Positions 43,605-52,293 of a stretch of DNA of 64,000 nt are shown one piece after another. Position numbers and translations under genes: made by a program. Positions within the stretch are counted from its first letter, which is position 1; every line of letters starts with the position of its first letter. The stretch comes from Clostridium beijerinckii (GTDB lineage: Bacteria; Bacillota; Clostridia; Clostridiales; Clostridiaceae). The notes beneath the pieces were generated by a model. It did not search any database and had not been told where the DNA came from. It saw nothing but the letters and a program-made list of their open reading frames with translations. The DNA lies in NCBI RefSeq assembly GCF_018223745.1, contig NZ_CP073653.1, positions 3,066,001 through 3,130,000 on the forward strand, given 5' to 3'.

Positions 43605-44489
43605 CTACACCTTCACATTGTTTTTCTTACCAAATAAACCTGTTGGTTTTACAATAAGAATTATAATTAAAATTGAAAAAGCAATTGCATCTGATAATCC
43701 TGAACTAATATATACCTTTGATAAAGTCTCAATAAGCCCCATTGCAAGTCCACCAAACATGGCCCCTGGTATAATTCCAATGCCCCCAAGAACAGCAGCT
43801 ACGAAAGATTTAAGTCCTGGCATAACACCCATAGCAGGCTCAAGTCTAGGATATAGCATACCAACAAGTACACCAGCTGTGGCAGCTAGTGCTGAACCTA
43901 AAGCAAAAGTTAAAGAAATTACTCTATTAATATTTATTCCCATTAATGCTGCTGCATCTCTATCATAAGAAGTTGCTCTCATTGCTCTACCTGTTCTAGT
44001 TTTATTTACAAGGTATTGTAATGCAACACATAATATAATAGTAATAGCAAGTGCTATTATTTGAAGATTACTTATTGTTATTGCCCCAATTTTATAAGAA
44101 ATTAAAGGAATTACTTGTGGAAAATTTCTAGTATTTGGACCTGCGACAAAATCAGCTTTTACAAAGTTTTGTAATATAAGTTCCATTCCCATTGTAGTTA
44201 TTAACAATGTTACATTAGGTGAATTTCTAAGTGGTTTATAAGCAATTCTTTCAATTAACATACCTAAGACAGCACATGAAACCATAGAAAAAATTAAACA
44301 TGGAATAAATCCAAGACCTAATACAGTTGCTGCAAAGTACCCTAAGAAAGCACCAACCATATAAATATCACAGTGAGCAAAATTAATTAATTTAATAATT
44401 CCATATACCATAGTGTAGCCAATAGCTATTAATGCATATACACTACCTAGGCATATACCATTTACAATTTGTTGTAATAAAGTACTCAT
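43605..44489 (-). CDS. livH: Branched-chain amino acid ABC transporter permease LivH
   Basis: The start at ATG 44489 (MSTLLQQIVNG) is set by AAAGGAGAGGTG just upstream; the frame extends 27 codons further without a ribosome site. The 294-aa protein has about eight membrane helices, the family start I-V-N-G-I-C-L-G-S-V-Y-A-L-I-A-I-G-Y and the ATPase-contact segment A-T-S-Y-D-R-D-A-A-A-L-M-G-I. Partner of LivM. Confidence 0.9.
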   Translation of the reverse strand: MSTLLQQIVNGICLGSVYALIAIGYTMVYGIIKLINFAHCDIYMVGAFLGYFAATVLGLGFIPCLIFSMVSCAVLGMLIERIAYKPLRNSPNVTLLITTMGMELILQNFVKADFVAGPNTRNFPQVIPLISYKIGAITISNLQIIALAITIILCVALQYLVNKTRTGRAMRATSYDRDAAALMGININRVISLTFALGSALAATAGVLVGMLYPRLEPAMGVMPGLKSFVAAVLGGIGIIPGAMFGGLAMGLIETLSKVYISSGLSDAIAFSILIIILIVKPTGLFGKKNNVKV

Positions 44490-44592
44490 GTACACCTCTC
44501 CTTTATAAAAGGCTATATCTCTAGGTCTACTTAAATTACAGCTTACCCCATTGATATAGCCGCTAAACAATAAAATTTAATTTTCTTTAGAA

Positions 44593-45774
44593 TTATTTAA
44601 CCTCAGTTTCAAATTCAAATTGTCCGTTTACAACTTTATTAATAACTACACTCTTAATTGGGTTATGTTTATCATCAAATTTATAATGTGTGGTTCCACA
44701 ATCTGCATCTAACTTAGCCATTGCATCTTTAATAGCATTTTCATCTGTGCTGCCTGCTTTTTTAATTGCTTCTGCTAAAATGTATACTGAATCATAACTA
44801 AGTACTGAGAATGCACTAGGATCACCATTATATTCTTTTTTGTAATTTTCAACGAACTTTTTAATTGATGCATTATCTGATTTTAACGATAAGTGATCTG
44901 TAAAGTAAGATCCTTCAATTGCATCTCCTCCAACTTTTACAAGACCTGGATCACTCCATGAATCACTACCTAAGAATGGTGCCTTTATACCAATTTCTCT
45001 TGCTTGTTTTGCAATTAATCCAACAGTTGAGTAGTTATCTGGAAGATAAATTACATCCACATTTAATTCTTTTATTTCAGTTAAAAATGCTTTGAAATCA
45101 CTTTCTCCTGCATTGTAAGTTTTTTCATATGCTACAGTACCACCCGCCGCTTCAAAGTTTTTCTTGAATTCTTTTGAAATACCTACACAATAATCATTAC
45201 CAATATCATAAAGCATTGCTACTTTTTTAGCTTTTAAATTTTCTGACGCGAATTTTGCACCAACTTCACCTTGTAATGGATCTATAAAACATGCTCTAAA
45301 TACATAATCTCCACCTTCAGTAGTAACTTTCTCATTTGTTGACCCCGGAGTAATCATAACTACTTTTGAATCTTTTGCAACTGCTGCCATTGGAATTGAA
45401 CATTTACTTGCATATGTTCCGACTACTGCCGAAACTTTATCTTGTGTAATTAACTTTGTAATAGCATTTGGCGCTGTTGCTGCTTGATTTTGATCATCTT
45501 CTGAAACAAGCTCTAACTTTTTACCAAGAACTCCACCAGCATCATTTATTTCTTTTATTGCAAGTTTAGATCCGTTTTCCATTGCTGCACCCAAAGCTGG
45601 AACATCACCAGTTAATGGAAATACTCCTCCGATCTTAATTGTATCTCCACTAGCTGCACTTCCCCCATTTGAACTTACTTTAGCTGTCTCACTACACCCC
45701 ATAAACATTGTTGCTGTCATTGCTAATACAGTTACTACCCCCAATATTCTTTTGAAAAATGTCTTTTTAATCAT
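44593..45774 (-). CDS. livK: Branched-chain amino acid-binding lipoprotein
   Basis: The start at ATG 45774 (MIKKTFFKRIL) follows GGAGGAGA; an in-frame start at 45831 lies in the leader terminator and is unlikely. The 393-aa protein has a lipoprotein signal (lipobox F-M-G-C), then a type I periplasmic-binding fold: I-K-I-G-G-V-F-P-L-T-G-D, A-I-K-E-I-N-D-A-G-G-V-L-G-K-K, G-T-Y-A-S-K-C-S-I-P-M, and Y-D-S-V-Y-I-L-A-E-A. It captures amino acids outside the membrane for LivHMGF. It is the first gene of the liv unit behind an unusual leader. Confidence 0.9.
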   Translation of the reverse strand: MIKKTFFKRILGVVTVLAMTATMFMGCSETAKVSSNGGSAASGDTIKIGGVFPLTGDVPALGAAMENGSKLAIKEINDAGGVLGKKLELVSEDDQNQAATAPNAITKLITQDKVSAVVGTYASKCSIPMAAVAKDSKVVMITPGSTNEKVTTEGGDYVFRACFIDPLQGEVGAKFASENLKAKKVAMLYDIGNDYCVGISKEFKKNFEAAGGTVAYEKTYNAGESDFKAFLTEIKELNVDVIYLPDNYSTVGLIAKQAREIGIKAPFLGSDSWSDPGLVKVGGDAIEGSYFTDHLSLKSDNASIKKFVENYKKEYNGDPSAFSVLSYDSVYILAEAIKKAGSTDENAIKDAMAKLDADCGTTHYKFDDKHNPIKSVVINKVVNGQFEFETEVK

Positions 45775-45829
45775 AAATATCTCCTCCAAATTTTCAATTT
45801 TTTTATTTAATACTAGTCCTGTTTTATAC

Positions 45830-45870
45830 AAAAAAAGCGCCTATAAAATCTTCCTTGATTTTATAGACGC
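45830..45870 (-). terminator. Intrinsic terminator in the livK leader (proximal)
   Basis: On the minus strand GGCGTCTATAAAATC and GATTTTATAGGCGC form a 14-bp stem with a 6-nt loop followed by TTTTTTT. It ends about 55 nt before the livK start codon, inside its 5' leader, so it must be bypassed for liv expression unless a further promoter lies in the last few bases. Confidence 0.75.
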
Positions 45871-46006
45871 CTTTGTCATATAGTTAATATTTTTAATCCT
45901 ATTTTATTGTTTTCACCATATTATGCATAATAATATTTACTTTTCTATTTTGAATATATTCCAAAGAATTATTGTAAGATAATTTTTTAACGTTAAAATT
46001 ATTGTA

Positions 46007-46036
46007 AAAAAAATAGCTGGTGTTATTAACACCAGC
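46007..46036 (-). terminator. Intrinsic terminator in the livK leader (distal)
   Basis: On the minus strand GCTGGTGTT-AAT-AACACCAGC (46016-46036) is a perfect 9-bp stem followed by TATTTTTTTT. It lies only about 10 nt after the likely start site of the promoter at 46053-46080. Confidence 0.8.
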
Positions 46037-46052
46037 CATTGTGTATAAATCT

Positions 46053-46080
46053 ATTATACGGTATGTTACACAATTGTCAA
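46053..46080 (-). promoter_or_regulatory. Near-consensus promoter at the head of the livK leader
   Basis: On the minus strand: -35 TTGACA (46075-46080), 16-nt spacer, -10 TATAAT (46053-46058). Both hexamers are perfect. The -35 overlaps the 8-bp palindrome ACAATTGT. The transcript would meet the terminator at 46007-46036 almost immediately. Confidence 0.75.
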
Positions 46081-46193
46081 TAACTATTATGAGAATAATT
46101 GTTATTTCAAAAATATTTTCAGTTTTTTCTTAATATTCAATATTTTTTTCGATTTGTATAATTATTGTTATAAGTTCATAAACTGCTTCTTTT

Positions 46194-46480
46194 TTAGTAC
46201 TGCTCTCTTGAGGCTTTTCCAAATGGATTATCAACTATAACTGTTCTGTAATGCCTCTTTAATGGAATTATCTGCTTTCTTTTTTCAGCAATATAATTTA
46301 GTATTCCTAAGAATAAAGCCATGTTTTTACTACATTTTTCTCCTCCAGACCATGAATTAGATTCCTCCCAAGAAAAATGGTATACTGCTCATCTTTCCAT
46401 CGTTAGTTACTTTTTGTACTTTACAACTATCTTTTTTTGATTTATTACTATAGGAAGCAGCTGCTTTGATATAATCTTTC
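46194..46480 (-). pseudogene. Decayed C-terminal fragment of an SMC/Rad50-like ATPase
   Basis: On the minus strand the frame ending at TAA 46194-46196 reads W-E-E-S-N-S-W-S-G-G-E-K (46333-46368), M-A-L-F-L-G-I-L-N-Y-I-A-E-K, then R-T-V-I-V-D-N-P-F-G-K-A-S. S-G-G-E-K is an ABC signature and V-I-V-D-N-P a Walker B with the short spacing seen in the C-terminal lobe of SMC-like ATPases. About 35 codons upstream (K-V-Q-K-V-T-N-D-G-K) continue in another frame; a one-base change in the A5 run at 46372-46376 breaks it. No start or N-terminal lobe is present, and the end is cut short after K-A-S. So this is a relic of a large coiled-coil ATPase. Confidence 0.7.
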
Positions 46481-46646
46481 TTATATTTGAGATAAAAAGG
46501 AATCGCTTAAAATTGACATTTTTTTCAATAAATCTTGATTTAAATTATAAGTATTTTCTATACTCAGAATTATGCCGAAAAATAAAATATAAAGCTGTAC
46601 TTACAAGGCTATAGGTTAAAATAATGTAAATAATCCAATATTTTCA

Positions 46647-46675
46647 TTGACTTTTATTTATGTAGTACGTACAAT
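46647..46675 (+). promoter_or_regulatory. Predicted promoter of the FIST-MCP operon
   Basis: -35 TTGACT (46647-46652), 17-nt spacer, -10 TACAAT (46670-46675), about 100 nt before the FIST start. The rest of 46481-46646 is AT-rich and I recognise nothing in it. Confidence 0.6.
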
Positions 46676-46776
46676 TATCAATAAATAGACAAATTTATGG
46701 ATATATTGAGTAATTTTGCATAATAAAAAATTTATTGAATCTAATGTTATGCACTTTATTATAGAAGGTGGTACGT

Positions 46777-47877
46777 ATGAATTATAAAGTAGGAAAAAGT
46801 TCAAAAAGTGATTTAAATGAAGCAGTATCAGAAGCTACCCTTGGGCTTAAAGCACCTAAATTAATTTTATTTTTTTCCAATGTTGAACCTTTTGAAGAAT
46901 ATACTAAGAAAATGAAAGAAAAATTTCAAAACAGTATTATTATTGGCTCCACCACATTTGCAGGCTTTTGCATGGATGGAGCTTATAAAGATTCACTGAT
47001 GGTAATGGGTATTGAGGATGGAATTGAATGTTATGCCGATATATTAGAAGAGGTAGATAAATATCCTCTTAAATACATAGATAGAGTGACTAAATGTGTT
47101 AATAATTTTCGTGATAAATCTAATACCATATGCTTTGAAATTTCTACTGCTTTAATAAGCTGTGAAGAACTAGTTTTATCTACATTAAATTCAGTCCTTG
47201 ACGAACATAAGATTCCCCTATTTGGCGGATCTGCTGGTGACAAAGGTAAGGCTGAAAAAACAATGGTTTCTTTTAACGGCATAGTACACAACAATACATG
47301 TGCTTTTGTAATCATCAAAAATTTAAGTGGTAAAATCAGATTATACAGAGAAAATATTTATAAAAAAACTGCTCATTATTTTACTGCCACTAAAGTAGAT
47401 ACAAGAAATCGTATAGTACATGAATATGATAATAAACCAGCAGCACTTGTTATGGCTCAAGCATTAAACACCACTGTTGAAAATCTTCCAAAATATTTAG
47501 ATAGTTATCCTTTAGGTAGAATTATCGGAAGTGATCTGTATATTACAGCAAACCAAATAGTTACTAAAAATAATGGGATGTCATACCATGCGAAAGTATA
47601 TAATAATTCAAAAATGGTTCTCTTAGAGCCTGATGATTATAAGAATGTAAATAATGAAACAATTGCTACAGTGAAAAAAGAAGTTCCAAATCCATCATTA
47701 GCTATTATGGTTAACTGTCTGGCAAGATCAATGCTTTTCGAAACAGATGGGTATTTAAATGAGTTTGCTAAAAATATGGGCAATGCTTTAGGTAACTATA
47801 TAGGTTTTGCAGGTTATGGAGAACAGCTTAGAGATCAACACTTTAATCAGACAATGGTTCTTGCTGTATTTGAATAG
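46777..47877 (+). CDS. FIST domain sensor protein
   Basis: The start at ATG 46777 (MNYKVGKSS) has AAGGTGG 5 nt upstream; a GTG at 46768 lies inside that ribosome site. The 366-aa soluble protein has an N-terminal FIST domain (S-I-I-I-G-S-T-T-F-A-G-F near residue 55, P-L-F-G-G-S-A-G-D near 150) and a C-terminal FIST_C domain (residues about 215-350, L-G-R-I-I-G near 250). FIST domains are thought to bind small ligands such as amino acids. It lies 16 nt before a chemotaxis transducer gene, so it may supply the sensory input for it. Confidence 0.85.
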   Translation: MNYKVGKSSKSDLNEAVSEATLGLKAPKLILFFSNVEPFEEYTKKMKEKFQNSIIIGSTTFAGFCMDGAYKDSLMVMGIEDGIECYADILEEVDKYPLKYIDRVTKCVNNFRDKSNTICFEISTALISCEELVLSTLNSVLDEHKIPLFGGSAGDKGKAEKTMVSFNGIVHNNTCAFVIIKNLSGKIRLYRENIYKKTAHYFTATKVDTRNRIVHEYDNKPAALVMAQALNTTVENLPKYLDSYPLGRIIGSDLYITANQIVTKNNGMSYHAKVYNNSKMVLLEPDDYKNVNNETIATVKKEVPNPSLAIMVNCLARSMLFETDGYLNEFAKNMGNALGNYIGFAGYGEQLRDQHFNQTMVLAVFE

Positions 47878-47893
47878 AATGAGGTAATACGAT

Positions 47894-48880
47894 ATGAAGT
47901 TTTTTAAATTTAGAAAAAAGAAAGATAAAAACGAAGAAGAAAATATTCAAAATGGACAAAATATTAAATTAGATATAAAAAAAGAATCCAATTATGATAA
48001 ATATGTTAATTATGGCATTTTACATATGGAAAAGAAATTTGGAGAATTCATGGATGAAGAAGTTAGAGTTACTCAATCCATTAAGGAAATCGACAATACA
48101 TATTCAAAAATCAATGCCATACAAAATGTAATTAACAATATAGACTCTAATTTTAATGATTTTAGCCAATATGCTAATAAAATTAATGATGTTATGAATC
48201 GTTCTGACAGTTCAGTAAAACAAGCAGATAATAAAATGGGTACGTTGGCAGATAAAATTAATGGAACATGCACTCAGCTAGATTCAATTACAGAGGCCTT
48301 TCACAAATTAGAAAATAACTCTAGAAACATTCAAAATATGTCAAATAGTATAACAGGCATAGCTAGCAATACAAATCTCCTAGCTTTAAATGCATCTATT
48401 GAAGCGGCAAGAGCTGGTGAAGCAGGTATAGGTTTTTCTGTTGTAGCAGATGAAATTAGAAAATTATCCTTATCAACAACAGAATTAGTTAGTGGAATTG
48501 ATAAAAGTGTTAAAGAATTATATGAAAGCATAGATTCTCTTAGAGAGGAAATTAGAAATTCTAAAACAGCAATTACTGATAACTATGAATATGCTCAAAA
48601 TGTTCAAAAAGATTTCAAACAAGTAACTGATTGTACTATTGAAGCAAAAGAGTTTAGCCAGCATATAATTAAAGGAATTGAGCGTACAAGCTCTGAGATT
48701 AGCGGTGCAGTAACTGGTGTTGACTCTGTCACTGAGATTGTGAATTCATTGGGTAATAAATTAGATACATTAAATTTAAGAATGAGCACAAGGTCAACTA
48801 TCATCTGCGATATTATAAACTTTATGCAGCAGATTGAAAATTTGCTAGCTGACTCTATTAATGATAGTAATGAAAAGTAA
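47894..48880 (+). CDS. Soluble methyl-accepting chemotaxis-type transducer
   Basis: The 328-aa protein has a Lys-rich N-terminus, no membrane helix, a long coiled coil and the MCP signalling tip [16 protein letters not shown] (about residues 160-175) followed by V-V-A-D-E-I-R-K-L. It lacks any ligand domain of its own, unlike standard MCPs. It would control a CheA kinase in the cytoplasm. The FIST gene directly upstream in the same operon is the likely sensor. Confidence 0.87.
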   Translation: MKFFKFRKKKDKNEEENIQNGQNIKLDIKKESNYDKYVNYGILHMEKKFGEFMDEEVRVTQSIKEIDNTYSKINAIQNVINNIDSNFNDFSQYANKINDVMNRSDSSVKQADNKMGTLADKINGTCTQLDSITEAFHKLENNSRNIQNMSNSITGIASNTNLLALNASIEAARAGEAGIGFSVVADEIRKLSLSTTELVSGIDKSVKELYESIDSLREEIRNSKTAITDNYEYAQNVQKDFKQVTDCTIEAKEFSQHIIKGIERTSSEISGAVTGVDSVTEIVNSLGNKLDTLNLRMSTRSTIICDIINFMQQIENLLADSINDSNEK

Positions 48881-49003
48881 TTAAATATGCCTTAACTTAA
48901 AATATAGTTTATATCATCAACAATTCTATTATTCCATATTTTGCATTTCAATATAACATAAATATATTGACCCCAAGAAATAGTGATTTCTTGTATTATA
49001 TAT

Positions 49004-49043
49004 AAAAGCTGAGATTTTTCCAATGGTACAAATCTCAGCTTTT
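49004..49043. terminator. Bidirectional terminator after the FIST-MCP operon (GCTGAGA family)
   Basis: AAAAGCTGAGATTT (49004-49017) pairs perfectly with AAATCTCAGCTTTT (49030-49043), followed by ATAAAAATT. It lies about 125 nt after the MCP stop. It shares the AAGCTGAGA / TCTCAGCTT core with hairpins at 52170-52208 and 58673-58711. Confidence 0.7.
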
Positions 49044-49132
49044 ATAAAAATTATTTAACAATATCACAAGTTTCATACTATTTGTATCTTCAAAACCATT
49101 TAATATGTCTCACCCATTATGTTTCCTATAAA

Positions 49133-49225
49133 TTGTTAACTTTTTTTATTCTTACCTTCTTAAATTCTTAACTTTTTAAATTGTGAAAATGTTTTATTTA
49201 AAACAATGTTCCTTTAAGAGAATAT
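49133..49225. repeat. Conserved upstream element, copy 1 (before the ABC-F gene)
   Basis: About 90 bp aligns with 57021-57111. Shared blocks in order are TTGTTAAC, TACCTTCTTAA, TTCTTAACTTTTTAAA, GTTTTATTTA and TGTTCCTTT. Both copies are upstream of a plus-strand gene, about 120-130 nt from its start codon. See the finding. Confidence 0.6.
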
Positions 49226-49249
49226 CATACAATATATCTTTCACAAATG

Positions 49250-49278
49250 TTTATAAACTTCCGAATCTATGATACAAT
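49250..49278 (+). promoter_or_regulatory. Possible promoter of the ABC-F gene
   Basis: Weak -35 TTTATA (49250-49255), 17-nt spacer, -10 TACAAT (49273-49278), about 75 nt before the ATG. Confidence 0.4.
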
Positions 49279-49355
49279 CAAGTGTAAAATTATACGATAT
49301 ATAACATAATATAAATGATTATAAAATTTAATCATATGAAAAACGAGGTAATAAA

Positions 49356-51095
49356 ATGATAAAAATTGATAACTTGTCGTACTCATTTCCAAATAAGGAT
49401 CTATATCATAATATTTCATTTACTTTAGAAAATGATCAGCATTGTGCTTTTATAGGTTCTAGTGGTAGTGGAAAAAGTACACTAATAGATATAATCATGG
49501 ATCCAGAGAACTATATGTTTGATGGTACTCTAGAGATTGATCCAAATTGCAGGATTGGATATGTGAGTCAGTTCTGTGAGGTAGATAACACAAAAGAAAC
49601 AACAGTTTTCGAATATCTATGTGAAGATTATATTAAACTACAAAATGAGATAACTTCTATTTGCAGCTTAATGGAAACCTCTTCTGATATTGATGCCCTA
49701 CTAGAAAAATATCAGGAAGCTTTAGATGCTCTTGATGTAATCGGTGGAGATGATTTTGAAAGCACTCTTAGTAAGAAATTAAATCTTGCAAACCTAAGTA
49801 AACTTAAGGATTCAAAGATATCTGATTTAAGTGGTGGAGAGTTTAAACTTATCCAAGTAATTAGGGAAATGCTTAATAGTCCAGACTTAATGATTATGGA
49901 TGAACCTGATGTATTTTTAGACTTTGAAAATCTTAATTCTCTTAAAAACCTAATAAATTCTCATAAGGGAATGATGCTAGTTATTACTCACAATAGATAT
50001 CTATTGAATAATTGTTTCAATAAAATTATTCACCTTGAAAATCATGAGCTCCAAGAGTTTGATGGAAGCTATATAGACTATAACTTTACATTACTTCAAA
50101 CTAAAATCGAACTTCAAGAACTATCTGTTGCTGATGATGAAGAAATTGAGAGAAACGAACGCATAATAAAGAGACTGAGAGATAGAGCTGAAGTTACAGG
50201 GGAAACTGCTGCTGGAAGGTATCTAAAAGGTAAAATGAAATTCCTAGAAAGATTAGAAGCTCGTAGAATAAAAAGACCTTTTGTTGAAATTAAGCAGCCT
50301 TATATCCGTTTAACTACTAACAATCAAGTTGAAGAAAAAGTTGCTTTAAAAGTTAACAATTATAGTGCTGGCTTTGATGAAATACTTTTAGAAAATGTTA
50401 ATTTTGAGATTAAATCTAATGATAAAGTAGCTATTGTTGGGTTAAATGGTACTGGAAAAACTACTTTACTTAGAGATATCTTTAAAAATGACACCCCTGC
50501 TATTGAAATAGATTCTGAAATTGAAGTTGCATATTTATCACAGCTTCAAGGAGAAATATTAAATGAGTCTAATACAATACTTGAAGAATTCCTAGACGCA
50601 GGATTTAAAACTTATGATGATGTTGAAACTTACATTTCGAACTATGACTTTGAGGAAGAAAGAATCAACCAAAAAATAAAAGATTTATCAGGTGGCGAAA
50701 AGAATATACTTCAATTAGCTAAAATTTCTGCAAGCAAAGCAAATATGCTGCTTTTAGATGAGCCAACAAGCCATTTAGATATATATTCACAAATGGCCCT
50801 TGAAGAAGCCATCGCGAAATATAATGGTGCTATTTTAATGATATCTCATGACTACTATTCTATAATTAATTGCGTAGATTATGTTTTACTCATTGAAGAT
50901 AAAACAATCAGAAAAATGAATATGAGAAAATTTAGAAAGATGATTTATGCGAAATACTTTGATAAAGACTATTTAGAAATTGAACAAAAGAAAAGGGATT
51001 TAGAAATGAAAATAGCCATATCCTTAAGAAATACTGATTTTGAACGTGCAAAAGCTTTATCTGAAGAGTTAGAAGCACTGATTAAATCGCTTTAA
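49356..51095 (+). CDS. ABC-F family ATPase
   Basis: The 579-aa protein has two ABC ATPase domains on one chain and no membrane segment: first Walker A G-S-S-G-S-G-K-S-T (about residue 34) and signature D-L-S-G-G-E-F; an interdomain linker rich in charged helices (E-R-N-E-R-I-I-K-R-L-R-D-R-A-E); second Walker A G-L-N-G-T-G-K-T-T (about 366), signature D-L-S-G-G-E-K-N and L-L-L-D-E-P-T-S-H-L-D. ABC-F proteins act on the ribosome, either in translation factor roles or antibiotic protection. The first Walker B (I-M-D-E-P-D-V-F-L-D) deviates slightly. Subfamily and drug range cannot be told. It lies behind the 49133-49225 element. Confidence 0.87.
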   Translation: MIKIDNLSYSFPNKDLYHNISFTLENDQHCAFIGSSGSGKSTLIDIIMDPENYMFDGTLEIDPNCRIGYVSQFCEVDNTKETTVFEYLCEDYIKLQNEITSICSLMETSSDIDALLEKYQEALDALDVIGGDDFESTLSKKLNLANLSKLKDSKISDLSGGEFKLIQVIREMLNSPDLMIMDEPDVFLDFENLNSLKNLINSHKGMMLVITHNRYLLNNCFNKIIHLENHELQEFDGSYIDYNFTLLQTKIELQELSVADDEEIERNERIIKRLRDRAEVTGETAAGRYLKGKMKFLERLEARRIKRPFVEIKQPYIRLTTNNQVEEKVALKVNNYSAGFDEILLENVNFEIKSNDKVAIVGLNGTGKTTLLRDIFKNDTPAIEIDSEIEVAYLSQLQGEILNESNTILEEFLDAGFKTYDDVETYISNYDFEEERINQKIKDLSGGEKNILQLAKISASKANMLLLDEPTSHLDIYSQMALEEAIAKYNGAILMISHDYYSIINCVDYVLLIEDKTIRKMNMRKFRKMIYAKYFDKDYLEIEQKKRDLEMKIAISLRNTDFERAKALSEELEALIKSL

Positions 51096-51198
51096 GCACG
51101 ATAAAAAATCGTAGCACACTAACATATATTCTTCTTTAAAAGGGCAGATTAACTACATATAATCAAATTAATTTTAAATATCATAAAAGAGGTGTACT

Positions 51199-52128
51199 AT
51201 GATAGCGGAAAAAAAGCTCGCAGAAAAGCGATTAACAGAAGCTTATAAGAATGCTAAAATTGAATATTTTGATAACAACTCTAAATACATATTTTTCAGT
51301 GATTGCCATAGAGGTGATGGTACACCCTCTGATGAATTTGCAAAAAATCAAAATATCTTTTTATTTGCATTAGAATTCTATTTTAATAATGGATATACTT
51401 ATGTGGAAGTTGGCGATGGAGATGAACTTTGGGAACATTCTAACTTTAAACATATAAGACTTGCACATGATGAAGTATATGCTCTATTAAAAAAATTCTT
51501 TGATTCTGATAGATTGATTATGTTATATGGTAATCACAATGTGCACTTAAAATATAGCAATTTTGTAGAAAAGAATTATTATAAATTCTACGATGAATAT
51601 AACGAAGAAGAAATAGAGTTATTTCCTGGAATTACACCATATGAGGCAGTCGTGTTTAAACATAAAAACACAGGTCAGGAAATACTAACTGTTCATGGTC
51701 ATCAAGGAGACAGAATGAATGATAATCTGTGGCGATTTAATATGCTTACAGTAAGATACTTTTGGAAATTTCTTCATTCAATAGGATTCATAAATCCTGC
51801 AAGCCCTGTAAAGAGTTCTGAAAGGATTCATAAAATCGAGCGTATTTATAGTCATTGGATTAAAATGAACAAAATTATGATCATCTGCGGACATACTCAT
51901 AGACCCCACTTTCCAAAAGTCAAGGAATTACCTTACTTCAATGATGGATCATGTGTTAGGGCAAGTGGAATCCAAGGAATTGAAATAGTAGATGGAAAAA
52001 TAATGCTTATTGAATGGAGAATCAGAACTGATTCAGAGGGTATTCTTCATATAAAAAGAAAAATATTAAGAGGTCCAGAGCAAATTGAAAAATTTGACCT
52101 AAGAAATAGTAAAACAAATATGAAATGA
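51199..52128 (+). CDS. Metallophosphoesterase (calcineurin-like)
   Basis: The 309-aa protein has all the dimetal motifs: F-F-S-D-C-H-R-G-D-G (about residue 37), V-G-D-G-D-E-L-W-E (about 75), Y-G-N-H-N-V-H (about 114), V-H-G-H-Q-G-D (about 167) and C-G-H-T-H-R-P-H-F (about 235). The spacing fits UDP-2,3-diacylglucosamine-hydrolase-like or general phosphodiesterases; no lipid A pathway is expected in this organism, so the substrate is unknown. No signal peptide. It is 103 nt after the ABC-F gene and could share its transcript; the ribosome site is AAAGAGGTG. Confidence 0.83.
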   Translation: MIAEKKLAEKRLTEAYKNAKIEYFDNNSKYIFFSDCHRGDGTPSDEFAKNQNIFLFALEFYFNNGYTYVEVGDGDELWEHSNFKHIRLAHDEVYALLKKFFDSDRLIMLYGNHNVHLKYSNFVEKNYYKFYDEYNEEEIELFPGITPYEAVVFKHKNTGQEILTVHGHQGDRMNDNLWRFNMLTVRYFWKFLHSIGFINPASPVKSSERIHKIERIYSHWIKMNKIMIICGHTHRPHFPKVKELPYFNDGSCVRASGIQGIEIVDGKIMLIEWRIRTDSEGILHIKRKILRGPEQIEKFDLRNSKTNMK

Positions 52129-52169
52129 TCTATAATATCAGCAAATTCTTCTAAGAAATATTACTTATT

Positions 52170-52208
52170 AAAGCTGAGACTTTCTAAATATAAGAAAATC
52201 TCAGCTTT
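52170..52208. terminator. Terminator after the metallophosphoesterase (GCTGAGA family)
   Basis: AAAGCTGAGA (52170-52179) pairs with TCTCAGCTTT (52199-52208), with an inner TTTCT / AGAAA stem, followed by ATAAAATT. Nearly identical in sequence to 58673-58711. Confidence 0.7.
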
Positions 52209-52293
52209 ATAAAATTACTAATTTACTACTCACTGTTTAATCTTAGGAATTTCCTACAATTTTATTATAATTAGTTTTATAATTTTCTCACTA

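Noticed and set aside
45900..46042. 46-codon frame in the livK leader starting M-A-G-V-N-N, considered as a leader peptide
   Set aside because: No ribosome site, not enriched in Leu/Ile/Val, and its first codons are simply the terminator stem.
45775..46100. T-box or S-box riboswitch before livK
   Set aside because: The T-box sequence AGGGTGG and specifier-stem features are absent on the minus strand; only promoter and terminator hairpins are evident.
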